A DNA stretch of 64,000 bases. Origin: Azoarcus sp. DN11 (GTDB lineage: Bacteria; Pseudomonadota; Gammaproteobacteria; Burkholderiales; Rhodocyclaceae). Below are positions 46,119 to 57,073 of the stretch, one piece after another (within the stretch, counting starts at the first letter, position 1; every line of letters starts with the position of its first letter). Under the pieces are notes generated by a model. That model ran no database searches, was not told the origin of the DNA, and was given only the letters and a program-made list of their open reading frames with translations. The translations under genes were made by a program, and so were the position numbers. The stretch spans positions 4,464,001 to 4,528,000 of the forward strand of contig NZ_CP021731.1 of NCBI RefSeq assembly GCF_003628555.1, read 5' to 3'.

Positions 46119-46973
46119 ATGGCCCAGCCGAACAAGGTGTGCGTCCTCGTCGCCGAGATCCCCGGAGTAGATCGGCTCACCGACGCCCTGGACGCCGCAG
46201 AAGCGCAACACGCGCTGGAACGCTGCCTGAATCGCATCGACCGCGCGATCGACGCGAAAGGCGGCACGGCGCTGCGCCGCGGCACGGCACGCATCCGCGC
46301 CATGTTTCCGCGCCCCGACGATGCCATTTTCGCCAGTTGCGAAATGCTCGAGCGCGTGCAGAGCCTGCCGCCGCTGCGCGGCCAGCGCATGACGATCTGC
46401 GTCGGCCTGCATTTCGGTGCGGACGAATCGGGCGAAGCCGAACTCGGCGCGATGCGCCTCGCCGAAGTCGCCAAGCCGGGGCACGCGCTGGCGAGCGACG
46501 CCGTCGTCGCGCAGTTGTCTGCGGCATCGCGCCAGTTCCTCGCCCCCACGCCGTCACGCAATCCCGCCCTCGCCGGGCTGGGCTTCACCGCCTTCGCGGT
46601 CGCGCGCCAACCGGCCGGCCAGGCCTCGGTGCCGGTCGAGCGGCCGTTCATGCAGCGCGCGTGCGTCCGCCACCACGGGGACACGCTGTTCGTCGACGAA
46701 TCGCGGCCGGTCGTGCTGTTCGGCCGCGAGCTGGGCAACGACGTCGTGATCGCCGACCCGCGCGCCTCGCGCCAGCACGCGCGCATCGAGCGCCGGCGCG
46801 AGGGCTTCGTGCTGATCGACCAGAGCACCAACGGCACCTACTTCGCCGAGGACGGCGGCGCCGAGCGTTGCATCAAGGGGGAGGAGATCGTGCTCGCGGG
46901 CAGCGGCCGCATCGGCTGCGGCTTCATTGCGAACGACGCCGAGCGCGAGCTGGTGTTCATCGAGATCGTGTAA
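46119..46973 (+). CDS. FHA-domain protein with cyclase-like N-terminus
   Basis: A 284-residue protein. The N-terminal 170 residues resemble a degenerate class III nucleotide cyclase domain (CVLVAEIPGVDRLTDALD, VGLHFGADESGEAELG), but the catalytic Asp pair pattern is incomplete. The C-terminal FHA domain (about 195-284) has FGRELGNDVVIADPRASRQH and NGTYF, the phosphothreonine-binding residues. This suggests a phospho-dependent adaptor. ATG 46119 has AAGGAA upstream; an in-frame ATG at 46023 is earlier but unlikely. Confidence 0.8.
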   Translation: MAQPNKVCVLVAEIPGVDRLTDALDAAEAQHALERCLNRIDRAIDAKGGTALRRGTARIRAMFPRPDDAIFASCEMLERVQSLPPLRGQRMTICVGLHFGADESGEAELGAMRLAEVAKPGHALASDAVVAQLSAASRQFLAPTPSRNPALAGLGFTAFAVARQPAGQASVPVERPFMQRACVRHHGDTLFVDESRPVVLFGRELGNDVVIADPRASRQHARIERRREGFVLIDQSTNGTYFAEDGGAERCIKGEEIVLAGSGRIGCGFIANDAERELVFIEIV

Positions 46974-47019
46974 GCGCCCCGCCTAGGCCGCGGACGCCCC
47001 CCGGCGCGCGGCACCTCAG

Positions 47020-47439
47020 ATGGACTTCCTTGCCCTGATCGACCCCGGCCCCGACGCCGGGCTGGCCGCCCTCTTCCTGTCGAGCTTCCTGTCCGCGACG
47101 CTGCTGCCGGGCGGCTCCGAGCTGGTCCTCGCCGGCGTGCTGAAGCTGCGCCCCGAGCAGCTCGCACCCGCGCTCGCGCTCGCGACGCTCGGCAACACGC
47201 TGGGCGGCATGAGCACCTGGGGCCTCGCACGCCTGCTGCCGCAACGCGCCGACACCACCCGTCTCGACTGGGTGCGCCGTCACGGCGCGCCGGTGCTGCT
47301 GCTGTCGTGGGCGCCCGTCGTCGGCGACGCGCTGTGCGCCGCCGCCGGCTGGCTGCGCCTCGCCTGGCTGCCCTGCCTGCTGTGGATGGGGCTCGGCAAG
47401 CTGCTACGCTACGCGCTGATCGCCTTTTCCGTCACCTGA
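47020..47439 (+). CDS. YqaA/DedA-like small membrane protein
   Basis: A 139-residue protein with three to four hydrophobic helices. LFLSSFLSATLLPGGSE and ATLGNTLGGMSTWGLAR are typical of the YqaA (SNARE-associated/DedA-related) family. The function is probably in membrane lipid homeostasis, not proven. It lies 16 bp before the RidA gene. Confidence 0.85.
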   Translation: MDFLALIDPGPDAGLAALFLSSFLSATLLPGGSELVLAGVLKLRPEQLAPALALATLGNTLGGMSTWGLARLLPQRADTTRLDWVRRHGAPVLLLSWAPVVGDALCAAAGWLRLAWLPCLLWMGLGKLLRYALIAFSVT

Positions 47440-47455
47440 AGCCCCACTTTTCATC

Positions 47456-47815
47456 ATGAACATCCAGCGCCACGGCACCACCGCCCGTTATTCCGACATC
47501 GTCATTCACAACGGCACCGCCTGGATCGTCGAAGTCCCCGCCAGCGAGGACGCCGACGCCGCCACGCAGACGCGCGAGATCCTCGCAAGCCTCGACCGCC
47601 TGCTCGCCCAGGCCGGCAGCGCCCGCGACCGCCTGCTGTCGGCGACGATCTACCTCACCGACATGGCCGACTACGACGCGATGAACGCCGCGTGGGACGC
47701 GTGGCTGCCCGCCGGCACGGCCCCGTCGCGCGCCTGCGTGCAGGTCGCCGCGCTCGCGCGTCCCGGCTGGCGCGTCGAAATCGCCCTCGTCGCGGCGGCG
47801 TCGCCGCGGAACTGA
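47456..47815 (+). CDS. RidA family protein
   Basis: A 119-residue protein of the RidA/YjgF/YER057c fold, which hydrolyses reactive enamine or imine intermediates. Characteristic segments are SATIYLTDMADYDAMNAAWD and GTAPSRACVQVAAL, with the conserved Arg of PSRACV that contacts substrate carboxylate. Confidence 0.9.
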   Translation: MNIQRHGTTARYSDIVIHNGTAWIVEVPASEDADAATQTREILASLDRLLAQAGSARDRLLSATIYLTDMADYDAMNAAWDAWLPAGTAPSRACVQVAALARPGWRVEIALVAAASPRN

Positions 47816-47960
47816 ATCTTCCTTGCCTGCGCCTGTCTCATCCACGCCGACACCCCGCAAAATCAAGCCCCTACAGGCTTAAAGGGCTTAAAGAAGCCTT
47901 CTATTGCACCGCAGTAAGTTACAATTTGCGGTTCACTGCCGTCCGGTACCGGAACATCTC

Positions 47961-50900
47961 ATGACCCAACGCCTGCGCGAGATTCCCTACAACTACACGT
48001 CGTTCTCCGACCGCGAGATCGTCATCCGCCTGCTCGGCGACGAGGCGTGGCAGGCGCTGAACGCGCTGCGCGAGGAACGCGTGACCGGACGGTCGGCGCG
48101 GATGCTGTACGAAGTACTGGGCGACATCTGGGTCGTGCAGCGCAACCCCTACCTGCAGGACGATCTCCTCGAAAACCCCGAGCGGCGCAACGCGCTGATC
48201 GAGGCGCTGCGCCACCGGCTGGGCGAAGTCGAGAAACGCCGCGAGGAGAGCGCAGGTGACGACCCAGAACGCAGCGGGAAGGTCGCGAGCCTCGTCGTCG
48301 TCGCACACGCTGCCGTCGACCGCTTCGCCGCCTTCTTCACCGACACCGCGGCGCTGCGCCGGAAGACGCTGAAGGCGCTCACCCGCCACACCCGGCGCGA
48401 CAACATCTGCTTCGACGGCCACGCACGCGTCTCGCACGTCACCGACGCGACCGACTGGCGCGTCGAATACCCCTTCGTCGTCCTCTACCCGGACACCGAG
48501 GAGGAGATGGCGCCGCTCGTGAAGAGCTGCATCGAGCTGGGCCTCACGATCATCCCGCGCGGCGGCGGCACCGGCTACACCGGCGGCGCCGTGCCGCTCG
48601 ATGCGCGCTCGGCGGTGATCAACACCGAAAAGCTGATCGACCTCGGCACGGTCGAGGAAACGCTGCTGCCCGGCCTCGACGGCCGGCCGTCGCTGCCCTA
48701 CATGACGATCCGCACCGGCGCGGGCGTCGTCACCGAACGCGTGTCGGAAGCCGCGGGCCTTGCGGGGCGCGTGTTCGCCGTCGACCCGACCTCGGCCAGC
48801 GCCTCGTGCATCGGCGGCAACATCGCGATGAACGCGGGCGGCAAGAAGGCCGTGCTGTGGGGCACGGCGCTCGACAACCTGGCGTGGTGGAAGATGGTCA
48901 CGCCGGACGGCAACTGGCTCGAAGTCGAACGCCTGGACCACAACTTCGGCAAGATCCACGACCAGGAGACGGTGCATTTCCGCCTGCGCCGCTTCGACGC
49001 GAAGAGCTACGCGCTGCTGGGCGAAGAGACCCTGACGATGCCCGGCGCCTCGTGCCGCAAGACCGGCCTGGGCAAGGACGTCACCGACAAGTTCCTCGGC
49101 GGCGTGCCGGGCGTGCAGAAGGAAGGCACGGACGGCCTGATCGTCGCGGCGCGCTGGGTGCTGCACAAGATGCCGCCGGTCACCCGCACGGTGTGCCTGG
49201 AATTCTTCGGCCAGGTGCGCGAAGCCGTGCCGGCGATCGTCGAGATCACCGACTGGTTCAAGCCCGGCGCCGAAGGCAACCGCCTCGGCGTGCAGCTCGC
49301 CGGCCTCGAGCACCTCGACGAACGCTACGTGAAGGCGGTCGGCTACACCACCAAGGCGAAGCGCCACGGCCGCCCGAAGATGGTGCTGATCGGCGACATC
49401 GTCGGCCACGACGAGGCGTCGGTGATGACCGCAGCATCGGAAGTGGTGCGCATGTGCAACGTGCGCGCCGCCGAAGGCTTCATCGCGGTGAGCCCGGACC
49501 AGCGGAAGCGCTTCTGGCTCGACCGCTCGCGCACCGCCGCGATCTCGCGCCACACCAACGCGTTCAAGGTGAACGAGGACGTGGTGATCCCGCTGCCGCG
49601 CATGGGCGACTACTGCGACGGCATCGAGCGCATCAACATCGAGCTGTCGACGCAGAACAAGCTCGAACTGTGCGATGCGCTGTCCGAGTTCCTGCAGGGC
49701 GAGCTCCCGCTGCACCAGGGGGACGCGAACCTCTCCAGCGACGAACTCATCGGCGATCGCCGCCAGGCCGCGCTCGACTACATCGCGAGCGTGCGCCGCC
49801 GCTGGCAGTGGCTGCTCGACCACCTCGACCTGCCGCTCGCCGACGCCGAGGCACAGTTCGCCGAATACGGCGTGCACGCGGGCGAGCTGACGAACCGCGC
49901 CGCGAACCCGAAGCTCTTCCACCGCCTGCAGGACTACTCGGTGCGCACCTCGTGGAAGAGCGAGCTCAAGCCGCGCCTCGACAAGATCTTCGACGGCGTC
50001 GTGTTCCGCCCCGTGCTCGCGCGCATCGAGGAGGTGCACAAGGAAGTGCTGCGCGGCCGCGTCTTCGTCGCGCTGCACATGCACGCCGGCGACGGCAACG
50101 TGCACACCAACATCCCGGTCAACTCCGACCACTACGACATGCTGCAGACCGCCAACCGCGCGGTCGACCGCATCATGGCGCTCGCGCGCTCGCTCGACGG
50201 CGTGATCTCGGGTGAGCATGGCATCGGCATCACCAAGCTCGACTACCTCACCGACGAGGAGATGGCCAACTTCTGGGCCTACAAGCGGAAGGTCGACCCC
50301 GAGGGCCGCTTCAACCGCGGCAAACTCCTGCGCGGCGGCAACCTTGGCAACGCCTACACGCCCAGCTTCAACCTGATGGGCCACGAATCGCTGATCATGG
50401 AGCAGACCGAGATCGGCGACATCGCCTACGACATCAAGGACTGCCTGCGCTGCGGCAAGTGCAAGCCGGTGTGCTCGACGCACGTGCCGCGCGCGAACCT
50501 GCTGTACAGCCCGCGCAACAAGATCCTCAGCACCTCGCTGCTGATCGAGGCCTTCCTGTACGAGGAGCAGACGCGCCGCGGCGTGTCGCTCGCGCACTGG
50601 GCCGAGTTCGAGGACGTCGCCGACCACTGCACGGTGTGCCACAAGTGCGAGAAGCCCTGCCCGGTCGATATCGACTTCGGCGACGTGTCGATCAAGATGC
50701 GCAACCTCCTCCGGAAGCAGGGCAAGAAGAGCTTCAACCCCGGCAAGGCCGCGGCGATGGCCTTCCTGACTGCGAAGGACCCGGCGACGATCAAGCTGAT
50801 CCGCGCGGGGATGATCGACCTCGGCTACAAGGCGCAGCGTTTCGCGCACACGATCGGCAAATCGCTCGGCCTGATCCAGCAGCAGGTGAAGGCACCGCCC

Positions 50901-51848
50901 GCGACCCTGCACAAGGCGCCGGTGCGCGCTCAGGTGATCCACTTCATCAACAAGCCGATGCCCGGCAACCTGCCCAAGCGCACCAGCCGCGCGCTGCTCG
51001 ACATCGAGGACGACAAGGTCATCCCGGTGATCCGCAACCCGCAGGTGAAGCGCGACGAGTCGGAAGCCGTGTTCTACTTCCCCGGCTGCGGCTCGGAGCG
51101 CCTCTTCAGCCAGGTGGGCCTGGCGACGCAGGCGATGCTGTACCAGGTCGGCACGACGACCGTGCTGCCGCCCGGGTATCTGTGCTGCGGCTACCCGCAG
51201 ACCGCGGCCGGCGAGGAGGACAAGGGCCAGCAGATCACGACCGACAACCGCGTGCTCTTCCACCGCGTCGCCAACACGCTGAACTACCTCGACATCAAGA
51301 CCGTGATCGTGTCCTGCGGCACCTGCATGGACCAGCTGCAGAAGTACCAGTTCGAGAAGATCTTCCCCGGCTGCCGCCTGCTCGACATCCACGAGTACCT
51401 GATGGAGAAGGGCGTCAAGCTCGAAGGCATCACCGGCACCAAGTACATGTACCACGAGCCCTGCCACACGCCGATGAAGGTGCATTCGGGCATCAAGGTC
51501 GCGAACGAGCTGATGGGCACGCGCGTTGATCTGAGCGACCGCTGCTGCGGCGAATCGGGCACGCTCGCAGTCGCCCGCCCCGACATCTCGACCCAGGTGC
51601 GCTTCCGCAAGCAGCATGAGATCGAGAAGGGCGCCGCGGCCCTGCGCGACGGTGGCCACGATCCGGTCAAGATCCTGACCTCCTGCCCCTCGTGCCTGCA
51701 GGGCCTGACCCGCTACGCAAACGACGCAGGCGGCGTCGACGCGGACTACATCGTCGTCGAGATCGCCAAGCACATCCTCGGCGACAACTGGATGCCGGAC
51801 TACGTGCAGCACGCCAACAACGGCGGCATCGAGCGGGTGCTGCTGTAA
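47961..51848 (+). CDS. DUF3683 FAD-linked oxidase/Fe-S oxidoreductase fusion (D-lactate dehydrogenase type)
   Basis: A 1295-residue multi-domain enzyme. Order: a DUF3683 N-terminal region; a PCMH-type FAD domain ([15 protein letters not shown]); a FAD-linked oxidase C-terminal part ([37 protein letters not shown]); two 4Fe-4S clusters ([14 protein letters not shown] and [14 protein letters not shown]); two CCG domains ([10 protein letters not shown] with CCGYPQ, and CGTCMDQL to HEPCHTP and CCGESG). It probably oxidises a 2-hydroxy acid such as D-lactate or glycolate and passes electrons to the respiratory chain. The nearest full-length match type is in Rhodocyclales and relatives. Confidence 0.9.
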   Translation: MTQRLREIPYNYTSFSDREIVIRLLGDEAWQALNALREERVTGRSARMLYEVLGDIWVVQRNPYLQDDLLENPERRNALIEALRHRLGEVEKRREESAGDDPERSGKVASLVVVAHAAVDRFAAFFTDTAALRRKTLKALTRHTRRDNICFDGHARVSHVTDATDWRVEYPFVVLYPDTEEEMAPLVKSCIELGLTIIPRGGGTGYTGGAVPLDARSAVINTEKLIDLGTVEETLLPGLDGRPSLPYMTIRTGAGVVTERVSEAAGLAGRVFAVDPTSASASCIGGNIAMNAGGKKAVLWGTALDNLAWWKMVTPDGNWLEVERLDHNFGKIHDQETVHFRLRRFDAKSYALLGEETLTMPGASCRKTGLGKDVTDKFLGGVPGVQKEGTDGLIVAARWVLHKMPPVTRTVCLEFFGQVREAVPAIVEITDWFKPGAEGNRLGVQLAGLEHLDERYVKAVGYTTKAKRHGRPKMVLIGDIVGHDEASVMTAASEVVRMCNVRAAEGFIAVSPDQRKRFWLDRSRTAAISRHTNAFKVNEDVVIPLPRMGDYCDGIERINIELSTQNKLELCDALSEFLQGELPLHQGDANLSSDELIGDRRQAALDYIASVRRRWQWLLDHLDLPLADAEAQFAEYGVHAGELTNRAANPKLFHRLQDYSVRTSWKSELKPRLDKIFDGVVFRPVLARIEEVHKEVLRGRVFVALHMHAGDGNVHTNIPVNSDHYDMLQTANRAVDRIMALARSLDGVISGEHGIGITKLDYLTDEEMANFWAYKRKVDPEGRFNRGKLLRGGNLGNAYTPSFNLMGHESLIMEQTEIGDIAYDIKDCLRCGKCKPVCSTHVPRANLLYSPRNKILSTSLLIEAFLYEEQTRRGVSLAHWAEFEDVADHCTVCHKCEKPCPVDIDFGDVSIKMRNLLRKQGKKSFNPGKAAAMAFLTAKDPATIKLIRAGMIDLGYKAQRFAHTIGKSLGLIQQQVKAPPATLHKAPVRAQVIHFINKPMPGNLPKRTSRALLDIEDDKVIPVIRNPQVKRDESEAVFYFPGCGSERLFSQVGLATQAMLYQVGTTTVLPPGYLCCGYPQTAAGEEDKGQQITTDNRVLFHRVANTLNYLDIKTVIVSCGTCMDQLQKYQFEKIFPGCRLLDIHEYLMEKGVKLEGITGTKYMYHEPCHTPMKVHSGIKVANELMGTRVDLSDRCCGESGTLAVARPDISTQVRFRKQHEIEKGAAALRDGGHDPVKILTSCPSCLQGLTRYANDAGGVDADYIVVEIAKHILGDNWMPDYVQHANNGGIERVLL

Positions 51849-51869
51849 GGGGTATTCCCCGCGCCCCCG

Positions 51870-52658
51870 CTAATCCTCCAGCGGCCGCTCCGGATGCAGC
51901 CGTCGCCACAACTCCGGCATCGCCTCGGCGGCGCGCAGGCGCAGGCGGTGCGTAACGATGCTGCTGACTTCGGTGTCGCCGGGGTTGATCTCGACGCTGG
52001 GCACGCCGACCTCGCGCGCCCACCATACCGGCCCCGAGATATAGGGGAAGACGCTCGTAGTGCCGATCGAGACGATCAGGTCGACGCCGGCCGCGATCAG
52101 CGTCTCGAGCCGGCGCAGACCCTCCTCGGGCAGCATCTCGCCGAACAGCACGACGTCGGGCCGCAGCACGCCGCCGCACTTCGGGCACGGGGGCGGCAGC
52201 TGCAGGCCGGCGTAGTCGGTGACGCTGCGCTGGTGCTTGCACTCCATGCAGCGCAGGTGATGCACGGTGCCGTGGATTTCGATCAGGTTGCGCGAGCCGG
52301 CGTCGCGGTGCAGGCCGTCGACGTTCTGCGTGAGCACCCACACGCCGGGCTTCTCGTGCTCCAGCGCGGCGATGATGCGGTGCGCGATGTTGGGCTGCGC
52401 GCCGCGGCAGTTGGCCTCGATCTGCGCGATGTACTTCCACGCGATGTCGGGACGGCGGCTCATCATTTCACCCGACAGCGCCTTCTCGATCGTCAGCCCT
52501 TCGTCGGTGAGGCGCTCGTGGTACAGCCCGCCGATGCCGCGGTAGGTCGGCAGGCCGGAGTCGGCCGACATGCCGGCACCGGTGATGAAGAGGATGCGCC
52601 CGGCGTCGGCGATGAGCTGCGCGACGCGGTCGAGGGTTTCGGCTTCGGCGACGCTCAT
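51870..52658 (-). CDS. NAD-dependent protein deacylase (SIR2 family)
   Basis: A 262-residue sirtuin. GAGMSADSGLPTYRG binds NAD, TQNVDGLHRDAG contains the catalytic His, and two Cys pairs (CMECKH and CPKCGG) form the zinc site. VVLFGEMLPE and VSIGTTSVFPY follow. Tyr and Arg residues typical of desuccinylating class III enzymes are not clearly placed, so deacetylase or other deacylase activity is open. The start overlaps the end of the molybdopterin gene upstream (ATGA), indicating an operon. Confidence 0.93.
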   Translation of the reverse strand: MSVAEAETLDRVAQLIADAGRILFITGAGMSADSGLPTYRGIGGLYHERLTDEGLTIEKALSGEMMSRRPDIAWKYIAQIEANCRGAQPNIAHRIIAALEHEKPGVWVLTQNVDGLHRDAGSRNLIEIHGTVHHLRCMECKHQRSVTDYAGLQLPPPCPKCGGVLRPDVVLFGEMLPEEGLRRLETLIAAGVDLIVSIGTTSVFPYISGPVWWAREVGVPSVEINPGDTEVSSIVTHRLRLRAAEAMPELWRRLHPERPLED

Positions 52659-54730
52659 GCTTTCGCCACCTCGACGAGGCAGTCGTAGAACGTCGGTCCG
52701 CCGCCGATGTCGGTCAGCGCGGGCGAGGTCACCGCGTTGGCGTTCTCACCGTCACCCGAGAGCTTGCGCCACCACACCGACGGGCACACGACGACGCCCG
52801 GGCGCACGCGCTCGGTGACGACCGCCTGCGCATGGAAGGCGCCGCGGTCGTTGAAGATGCGCAGGCGCTCGCCCGCGGAGATGCCGCGCTGCGCCGCGTC
52901 GTCGGGATGGAGCTCGAGCTTCGGTCCGCCCTCCTGCTCGCGAAAGCGCGGCAGGTTGGCGAAGCTGCTGTTGAGGAAGTTGCGCGCCGGCGGCGAGATC
53001 ATCGCCAGCGGATAGCGCGCGGCGAGCGCGGGATTGCTCACCGGCGACTCGTGCGGCGGCACCCAGTTCGGCAGCGGGTCGAAGCCGTCCCGCGCGAGCG
53101 ACTCCGACCGGAACTCGCACTTGCCCGAAGGCGTCGGGAAGTTGCCCTGCGCGAAGGGCGCGAAAGGGCGCGGCAGGTTCAGCCGCACCCAGCCCTTTGC
53201 GCGCAGCGTCGCCGGGTCCAGGCTCAGCGCGCGGTTGTCGCGCCGATTGAACGCCTGCGCGGTGATCTCGTCGTCGGACTCGCACAGCGCCGCGTCGGTG
53301 AAGCCGAGCCGCGCGGCGAGCAGGCGGAACACCTCGCTGTTGGGCTTCGCCTCGCCCAGCGGCGCGATCGCCGGCTCGTTCGTCAGCGCGTACAGGTGGC
53401 CGTAGGCCTTGTGCACGTCGCGGTGTTCGAGCTGGCTGGTCGCGGGCAGCAGGATGTCGGCGTAATCGGCGGTGTCGGTCTGGAAGAGCTCGTGCACGAC
53501 GCAGAAGAGATCCTCGCGCGCAAAACTTTCGCGCACGCGCGTGCCGTTCGGGAGACCCGCCACGGGGTTGGAGTTGTACACGTACAGCGCGCGGATCGGC
53601 GGGTCGTCCGCCGTGAGGAGCGCATCGCCGAGCGTCGCCATGTTGATCGTGCGCGGCGGGCGGGCGTGGTGCGCCGCATAGAGATCCGGGCGTTCCAGCG
53701 CCTGCTGGTCGACCGGGAAGTTGCCCGAAGTAGATAGCAGCGCGCCGCCCGCCGGATGGCGCCACGCACCGGTAAGCGCGGGCAGACAGGCGATATTGCG
53801 CATCACGCTCGCGCCGCCGGCGCAGCGGTTGAGGCCGTAGTTCAAGCGGATCGCCGCCGGCTTCGTGGCACCATACTCGCGCGCGAGGCCGCGGATCGCG
53901 GCGGCCGGCAGGCCCGTCGGCGGCGCCGCCCATTCCGGCGTGAAATCCTTGACGCGTTCGGCGAGCGCGTCGAAACCCACGGTGTGCGCAGTGATGTAGT
54001 CGCGGTCGATCAGGCCGTCGGCGATCAGCACCTGCATCATCGCGAGCGCCAGCGCGCCGTCGGTGCCGGGCCAGGGCGCGAGGTGCAGGTCGCACTTCTC
54101 CGCCGTCGGCGAGCGCCGCGGGTCGATGCACACGAGCTTCGCGCCGCGCCGCTTCGCCTCCTGGATGTAGCGCCAGCCGTGCAGGTTCGAGACGACCGGG
54201 TTGCCGCCCCAGATGAGGATCAGCTTGGCGTCGACGATCGCCTCGGGGTCCATGCCCACCGAAGCGCCCATCGTCGCCTTCCAGCCCGCCGCGCCGGCCG
54301 AGGCGCAGATCGTGCGATCGAGCAGCGACGCGCCGAGGCGGTGGAAGAAGCGGCGGTCCATGCTCTCACCCTGCACCAGGCCCATCGTGCCGGCGTAGCT
54401 GTAGGGCAGGATCGCGCGCGGGTCGTCGGCCGCAATGGCGGCGAATTTTTCCGCGATGGTGTCGAGCGCCTCGTCCCACGAGATGCGCTCGAAGCGTCCC
54501 TCGCCCTTACGCCCGACGCGCTTCATCGGGTGCCGCAGGCGCTGGTCGGAATACACGCGTTCGAGGTAGTGCGCGACCTTGGTGCACAGCGCGCCGTTGG
54601 TGAACGGCAGGTCGTCGGCGCCGCGGATTTTCACCGCGCGGCCGTCCTCGACGGTGACCTCCATCGCGCAGGTGTCGGGACAGTCGTGCGGACAGGCGGC
54701 GCGGACGACCTTGCTGACAGCATTGCTCAT
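52655..54730 (-). CDS. Molybdopterin oxidoreductase (DMSO reductase superfamily)
   Basis: A 691-residue cytoplasmic-type catalytic subunit. The N-terminal CPHDCPDTCAMEVTVEDG provides three Cys of a 4Fe-4S cluster and GALCTK the fourth. Cofactor segments include IWGGNPVVSNLHGWRY, YNSNPVAGLPNGTRV and the C-terminal dinucleotide-binding domain beginning near KLELHPDDAAQRGISAGERL. No Tat signal is present. The substrate is unknown; the family includes formate dehydrogenase- and BisC-like enzymes. It is co-transcribed with the sirtuin downstream. Confidence 0.9.
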   Translation of the reverse strand: MSNAVSKVVRAACPHDCPDTCAMEVTVEDGRAVKIRGADDLPFTNGALCTKVAHYLERVYSDQRLRHPMKRVGRKGEGRFERISWDEALDTIAEKFAAIAADDPRAILPYSYAGTMGLVQGESMDRRFFHRLGASLLDRTICASAGAAGWKATMGASVGMDPEAIVDAKLILIWGGNPVVSNLHGWRYIQEAKRRGAKLVCIDPRRSPTAEKCDLHLAPWPGTDGALALAMMQVLIADGLIDRDYITAHTVGFDALAERVKDFTPEWAAPPTGLPAAAIRGLAREYGATKPAAIRLNYGLNRCAGGASVMRNIACLPALTGAWRHPAGGALLSTSGNFPVDQQALERPDLYAAHHARPPRTINMATLGDALLTADDPPIRALYVYNSNPVAGLPNGTRVRESFAREDLFCVVHELFQTDTADYADILLPATSQLEHRDVHKAYGHLYALTNEPAIAPLGEAKPNSEVFRLLAARLGFTDAALCESDDEITAQAFNRRDNRALSLDPATLRAKGWVRLNLPRPFAPFAQGNFPTPSGKCEFRSESLARDGFDPLPNWVPPHESPVSNPALAARYPLAMISPPARNFLNSSFANLPRFREQEGGPKLELHPDDAAQRGISAGERLRIFNDRGAFHAQAVVTERVRPGVVVCPSVWWRKLSGDGENANAVTSPALTDIGGGPTFYDCLVEVAKA

Positions 54731-54847
54731 GACCACTCCTGAATCACCACGGACCGCGCGAACGCATGCCGGCCCACAACCCTCGCGAACGGCAATCCCT
54801 GCATTCCGCCCGCCCACCGGCCGGACGTGGCCGGCCTTCCGGCACGC

Positions 54848-55474
54848 TCAGCGCTTCGCGGCCGCGCTGCTCAGTTCGAGATAGCGGGCACGATCGGCTT
54901 CGAAGCGAGCGCGCGTCGCTTCGAGTGCGCGCGTCCTTTCCTCGATGGTCCGGTTGTGCGACGCGAGTTCGCTGTCGATCGAACGCAGGTTGGCCGCGAG
55001 GTCACGCGGCAGGTCGCGTCCCTTGAAGAGCTCGGCGTCCTTCTCGAAGCGCAGGCGCTTCGAGCGCAACTCCTTGTCGCGCTTGCGCGCCTCGTCGATG
55101 GCACGCTGGATGTCGGCGACCTCGCGATCGCGGCGGCGGTCGAGGTCATCGACGCTCGGGTAAGTCTCCAGCAAGGCCTGATCGAAGCGGCGCTGCTGGG
55201 CGTGACGCGCCTCGTCGTCCTGCCTCTGCCGCTCCGCCGCGTTGCGCCGGGAGATTTCGTCCGCACTCAGGGGCGCGGCGATTTGCCGCTTGATCGTGCC
55301 CTGCGGCCCCATCTCGCGATACGAGCGGCCGTAGCACGCCTGCGGCAGCACGTCGCCGCACTGGCGCCGGCCGTCGGCGTCCTCGCAGCAATACACCTTC
55401 GCCCCCGCCGTGTTCGCCAGCGTCAGGCCCAGCAGAAGTGCCGCGAGGACTTCAAGACTGCGTCGCGATGCCAT
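54848..55474 (-). CDS. DUF4124-like periplasmic coiled-coil protein
   Basis: A 208-residue exported protein. A signal peptide (to TAGA) is followed by [20 protein letters not shown], a DUF4124-type module with Cys residues. The rest is a highly charged helical region with heptad-like repeats ([21 protein letters not shown] and on to [20 protein letters not shown]). Function unknown. Its start lies inside the 3' end of pyrE (overlap 23 bp), so it is probably co-transcribed with pyrE. Confidence 0.75.
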   Translation of the reverse strand: MASRRSLEVLAALLLGLTLANTAGAKVYCCEDADGRRQCGDVLPQACYGRSYREMGPQGTIKRQIAAPLSADEISRRNAAERQRQDDEARHAQQRRFDQALLETYPSVDDLDRRRDREVADIQRAIDEARKRDKELRSKRLRFEKDAELFKGRDLPRDLAANLRSIDSELASHNRTIEERTRALEATRARFEADRARYLELSSAAAKR

Positions 55475-56099
55475 ACATCTTCCGGTACGCCTGCACGGCG
55501 TCGAGGTTGGCGGCGAGGTCCGGGCTGTCGCCGAGGTAGCCGATCAGGTCTTCCAGCGTCGCGACGGCAACGACCGGGATGCCGAAGGATTCGCGCACTT
55601 CCTGCACCGCCGATTTCTCGCCCTTGCCGCGCTCCATGCGGTCGAGCGCGATGACGACGCCGGCCGGCTCGGCGCCCGCGCCGCGGATGATGTCCACCGA
55701 CTCGCGCACCGAGGTGCCGGCCGAGATCACGTCATCGAGGATCAGCACGCGCCCCTCGAGCGGCGCCCCGACGAGGGTGCCGCCTTCGCCGTGGTCCTTG
55801 GCCTCCTTGCGGTTGAACGCGAAGGGCAGGCTCACGCCCTGCTCGGCGAGGCGGATCGCGACGCCCGCAACCAGCGGGATGCCCTTGTAGGCCGGCCCGA
55901 AGAGCATGTCGCACGGCACGCCCGCGGCCACGATCGCGCGTGCATAAAAGCCGCACAGTTCGCGGAACGAGGCGCCGTCGTCGAACAGCCCGGCGTTGAA
56001 GAAATACGGCGAGTTGCGCCCCGCCTTGGTCACGAAGGACCCGAATCGCAGCACGCCCTTGTCGCAGGCCAGCGCGATGAAATCCCGGCTAAAATCCAC
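55452..56099 (-). CDS. pyrE: Orotate phosphoribosyltransferase
   Basis: Makes OMP from orotate and PRPP in pyrimidine synthesis. The 215-residue product has the PRPP motif [33 protein letters not shown] and [23 protein letters not shown] start at 56099. Divergent from xth with 31 bp between start codons, so the two promoters must overlap. Confidence 0.96.
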   Translation of the reverse strand: MDFSRDFIALACDKGVLRFGSFVTKAGRNSPYFFNAGLFDDGASFRELCGFYARAIVAAGVPCDMLFGPAYKGIPLVAGVAIRLAEQGVSLPFAFNRKEAKDHGEGGTLVGAPLEGRVLILDDVISAGTSVRESVDIIRGAGAEPAGVVIALDRMERGKGEKSAVQEVRESFGIPVVAVATLEDLIGYLGDSPDLAANLDAVQAYRKMYGIATQS

Positions 56100-56130
56100 G
56101 CTTTACATCCAGTTCAGGGTATCCGGCAGA

Positions 56131-56913
56131 ATGTTACGCATCATCACCCTAAACCTCAACGGCATCCGCTCGGCGACGACCAAAGGCTTCCTCGACTGGC
56201 TCGCCGGGCAGGATGCGGACATCGTCTGCCTGCAGGAGCTGAAGGCACAGGCGGGCGACCTGAGCGAGGCGATGCGCGCGCCGGCCGGCTACACCGGCTA
56301 TTTCCACCACGCGGAAAAGAAAGGTTACAGCGGCGTGGGCCTGTACGCACGGCGCACGCCCGACCGCATCGTCGAAGGCCTCGGGATTGCCGACATCGAC
56401 GCCGAGGGACGCTTCCTGCAGCTCGATTTCGGCCCACTGTCGGTGGTGTCGCTGTACCTGCCCTCGGGATCGAGTTCCGAGGAGCGCCAGCAGATCAAGT
56501 TCAGCTTCATGGAACGCTTCCTGCCGCACATGGAGCGGCTCCACGCGAGCGGCCGCGAGGTCGTGATCTGCGGCGACTGGAACATCGCGCACCAGGAAAT
56601 CGACCTCAGGAACTGGAAATCGAACCAGAAGAACTCCGGCTTCCTGCCCGAGGAGCGTGCGTGGATGACGCAGGTGCTCAACGGGCAGGGCTGGGTCGAC
56701 GTCTACCGGCGCCTGTACCCGGACACGACCGACGCCTGCTACACGTGGTGGTCGAACCGCGGCCAGGCCTGGGCGAAGAACGTGGGCTGGCGCCTCGACT
56801 ACCAGCTCGCGACGCAGGCCTTTGCCGCGACGGCGCGCGAGGCGCGGGTCTACAAGGATCAGCGCTTCTCCGACCACGCGCCGCTGATCATCGACTACGA
56901 TTGGACCGTCTGA
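56131..56913 (+). CDS. xth: Exodeoxyribonuclease III
   Basis: AP endonuclease and 3'-5' exonuclease for base-excision repair. The 260-residue protein begins MLRIITLNLNGIRSA, with the metal-binding Glu in CLQELKAQ. GVGLYARR, GDWNIAHQEIDL with catalytic Asp and Asn, WRLDYQL and the final SDHAPLIIDYDW with the Asp-His pair follow. ATG 56131 matches family N-termini; an in-frame ATG at 55996 overlaps pyrE and is rejected. Confidence 0.95.
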   Translation: MLRIITLNLNGIRSATTKGFLDWLAGQDADIVCLQELKAQAGDLSEAMRAPAGYTGYFHHAEKKGYSGVGLYARRTPDRIVEGLGIADIDAEGRFLQLDFGPLSVVSLYLPSGSSSEERQQIKFSFMERFLPHMERLHASGREVVICGDWNIAHQEIDLRNWKSNQKNSGFLPEERAWMTQVLNGQGWVDVYRRLYPDTTDACYTWWSNRGQAWAKNVGWRLDYQLATQAFAATAREARVYKDQRFSDHAPLIIDYDWTV

Positions 56914-57073
56914 GGCCCGCCCGAGGCCGGTCGACCACCGTCCGGTCGCTGCGCCACCCGGTCACGGCGCTACGCCTTTAGCATTTGCCTTCGGGCATGA
57001 ATGGGATTAGCCTGATTCCGAGCCTGAGCACGCGCGCCATGCCGTGCTGCCATCCACATACGGAGGTTGAAGA

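Noticed and set aside
47919..51812. 1297-codon frame opposite the FAD/Fe-S oxidoreductase
   Set aside because: Exact antisense of a well-supported gene and low-complexity in amino-acid makeup; no ribosome-binding site or motif.
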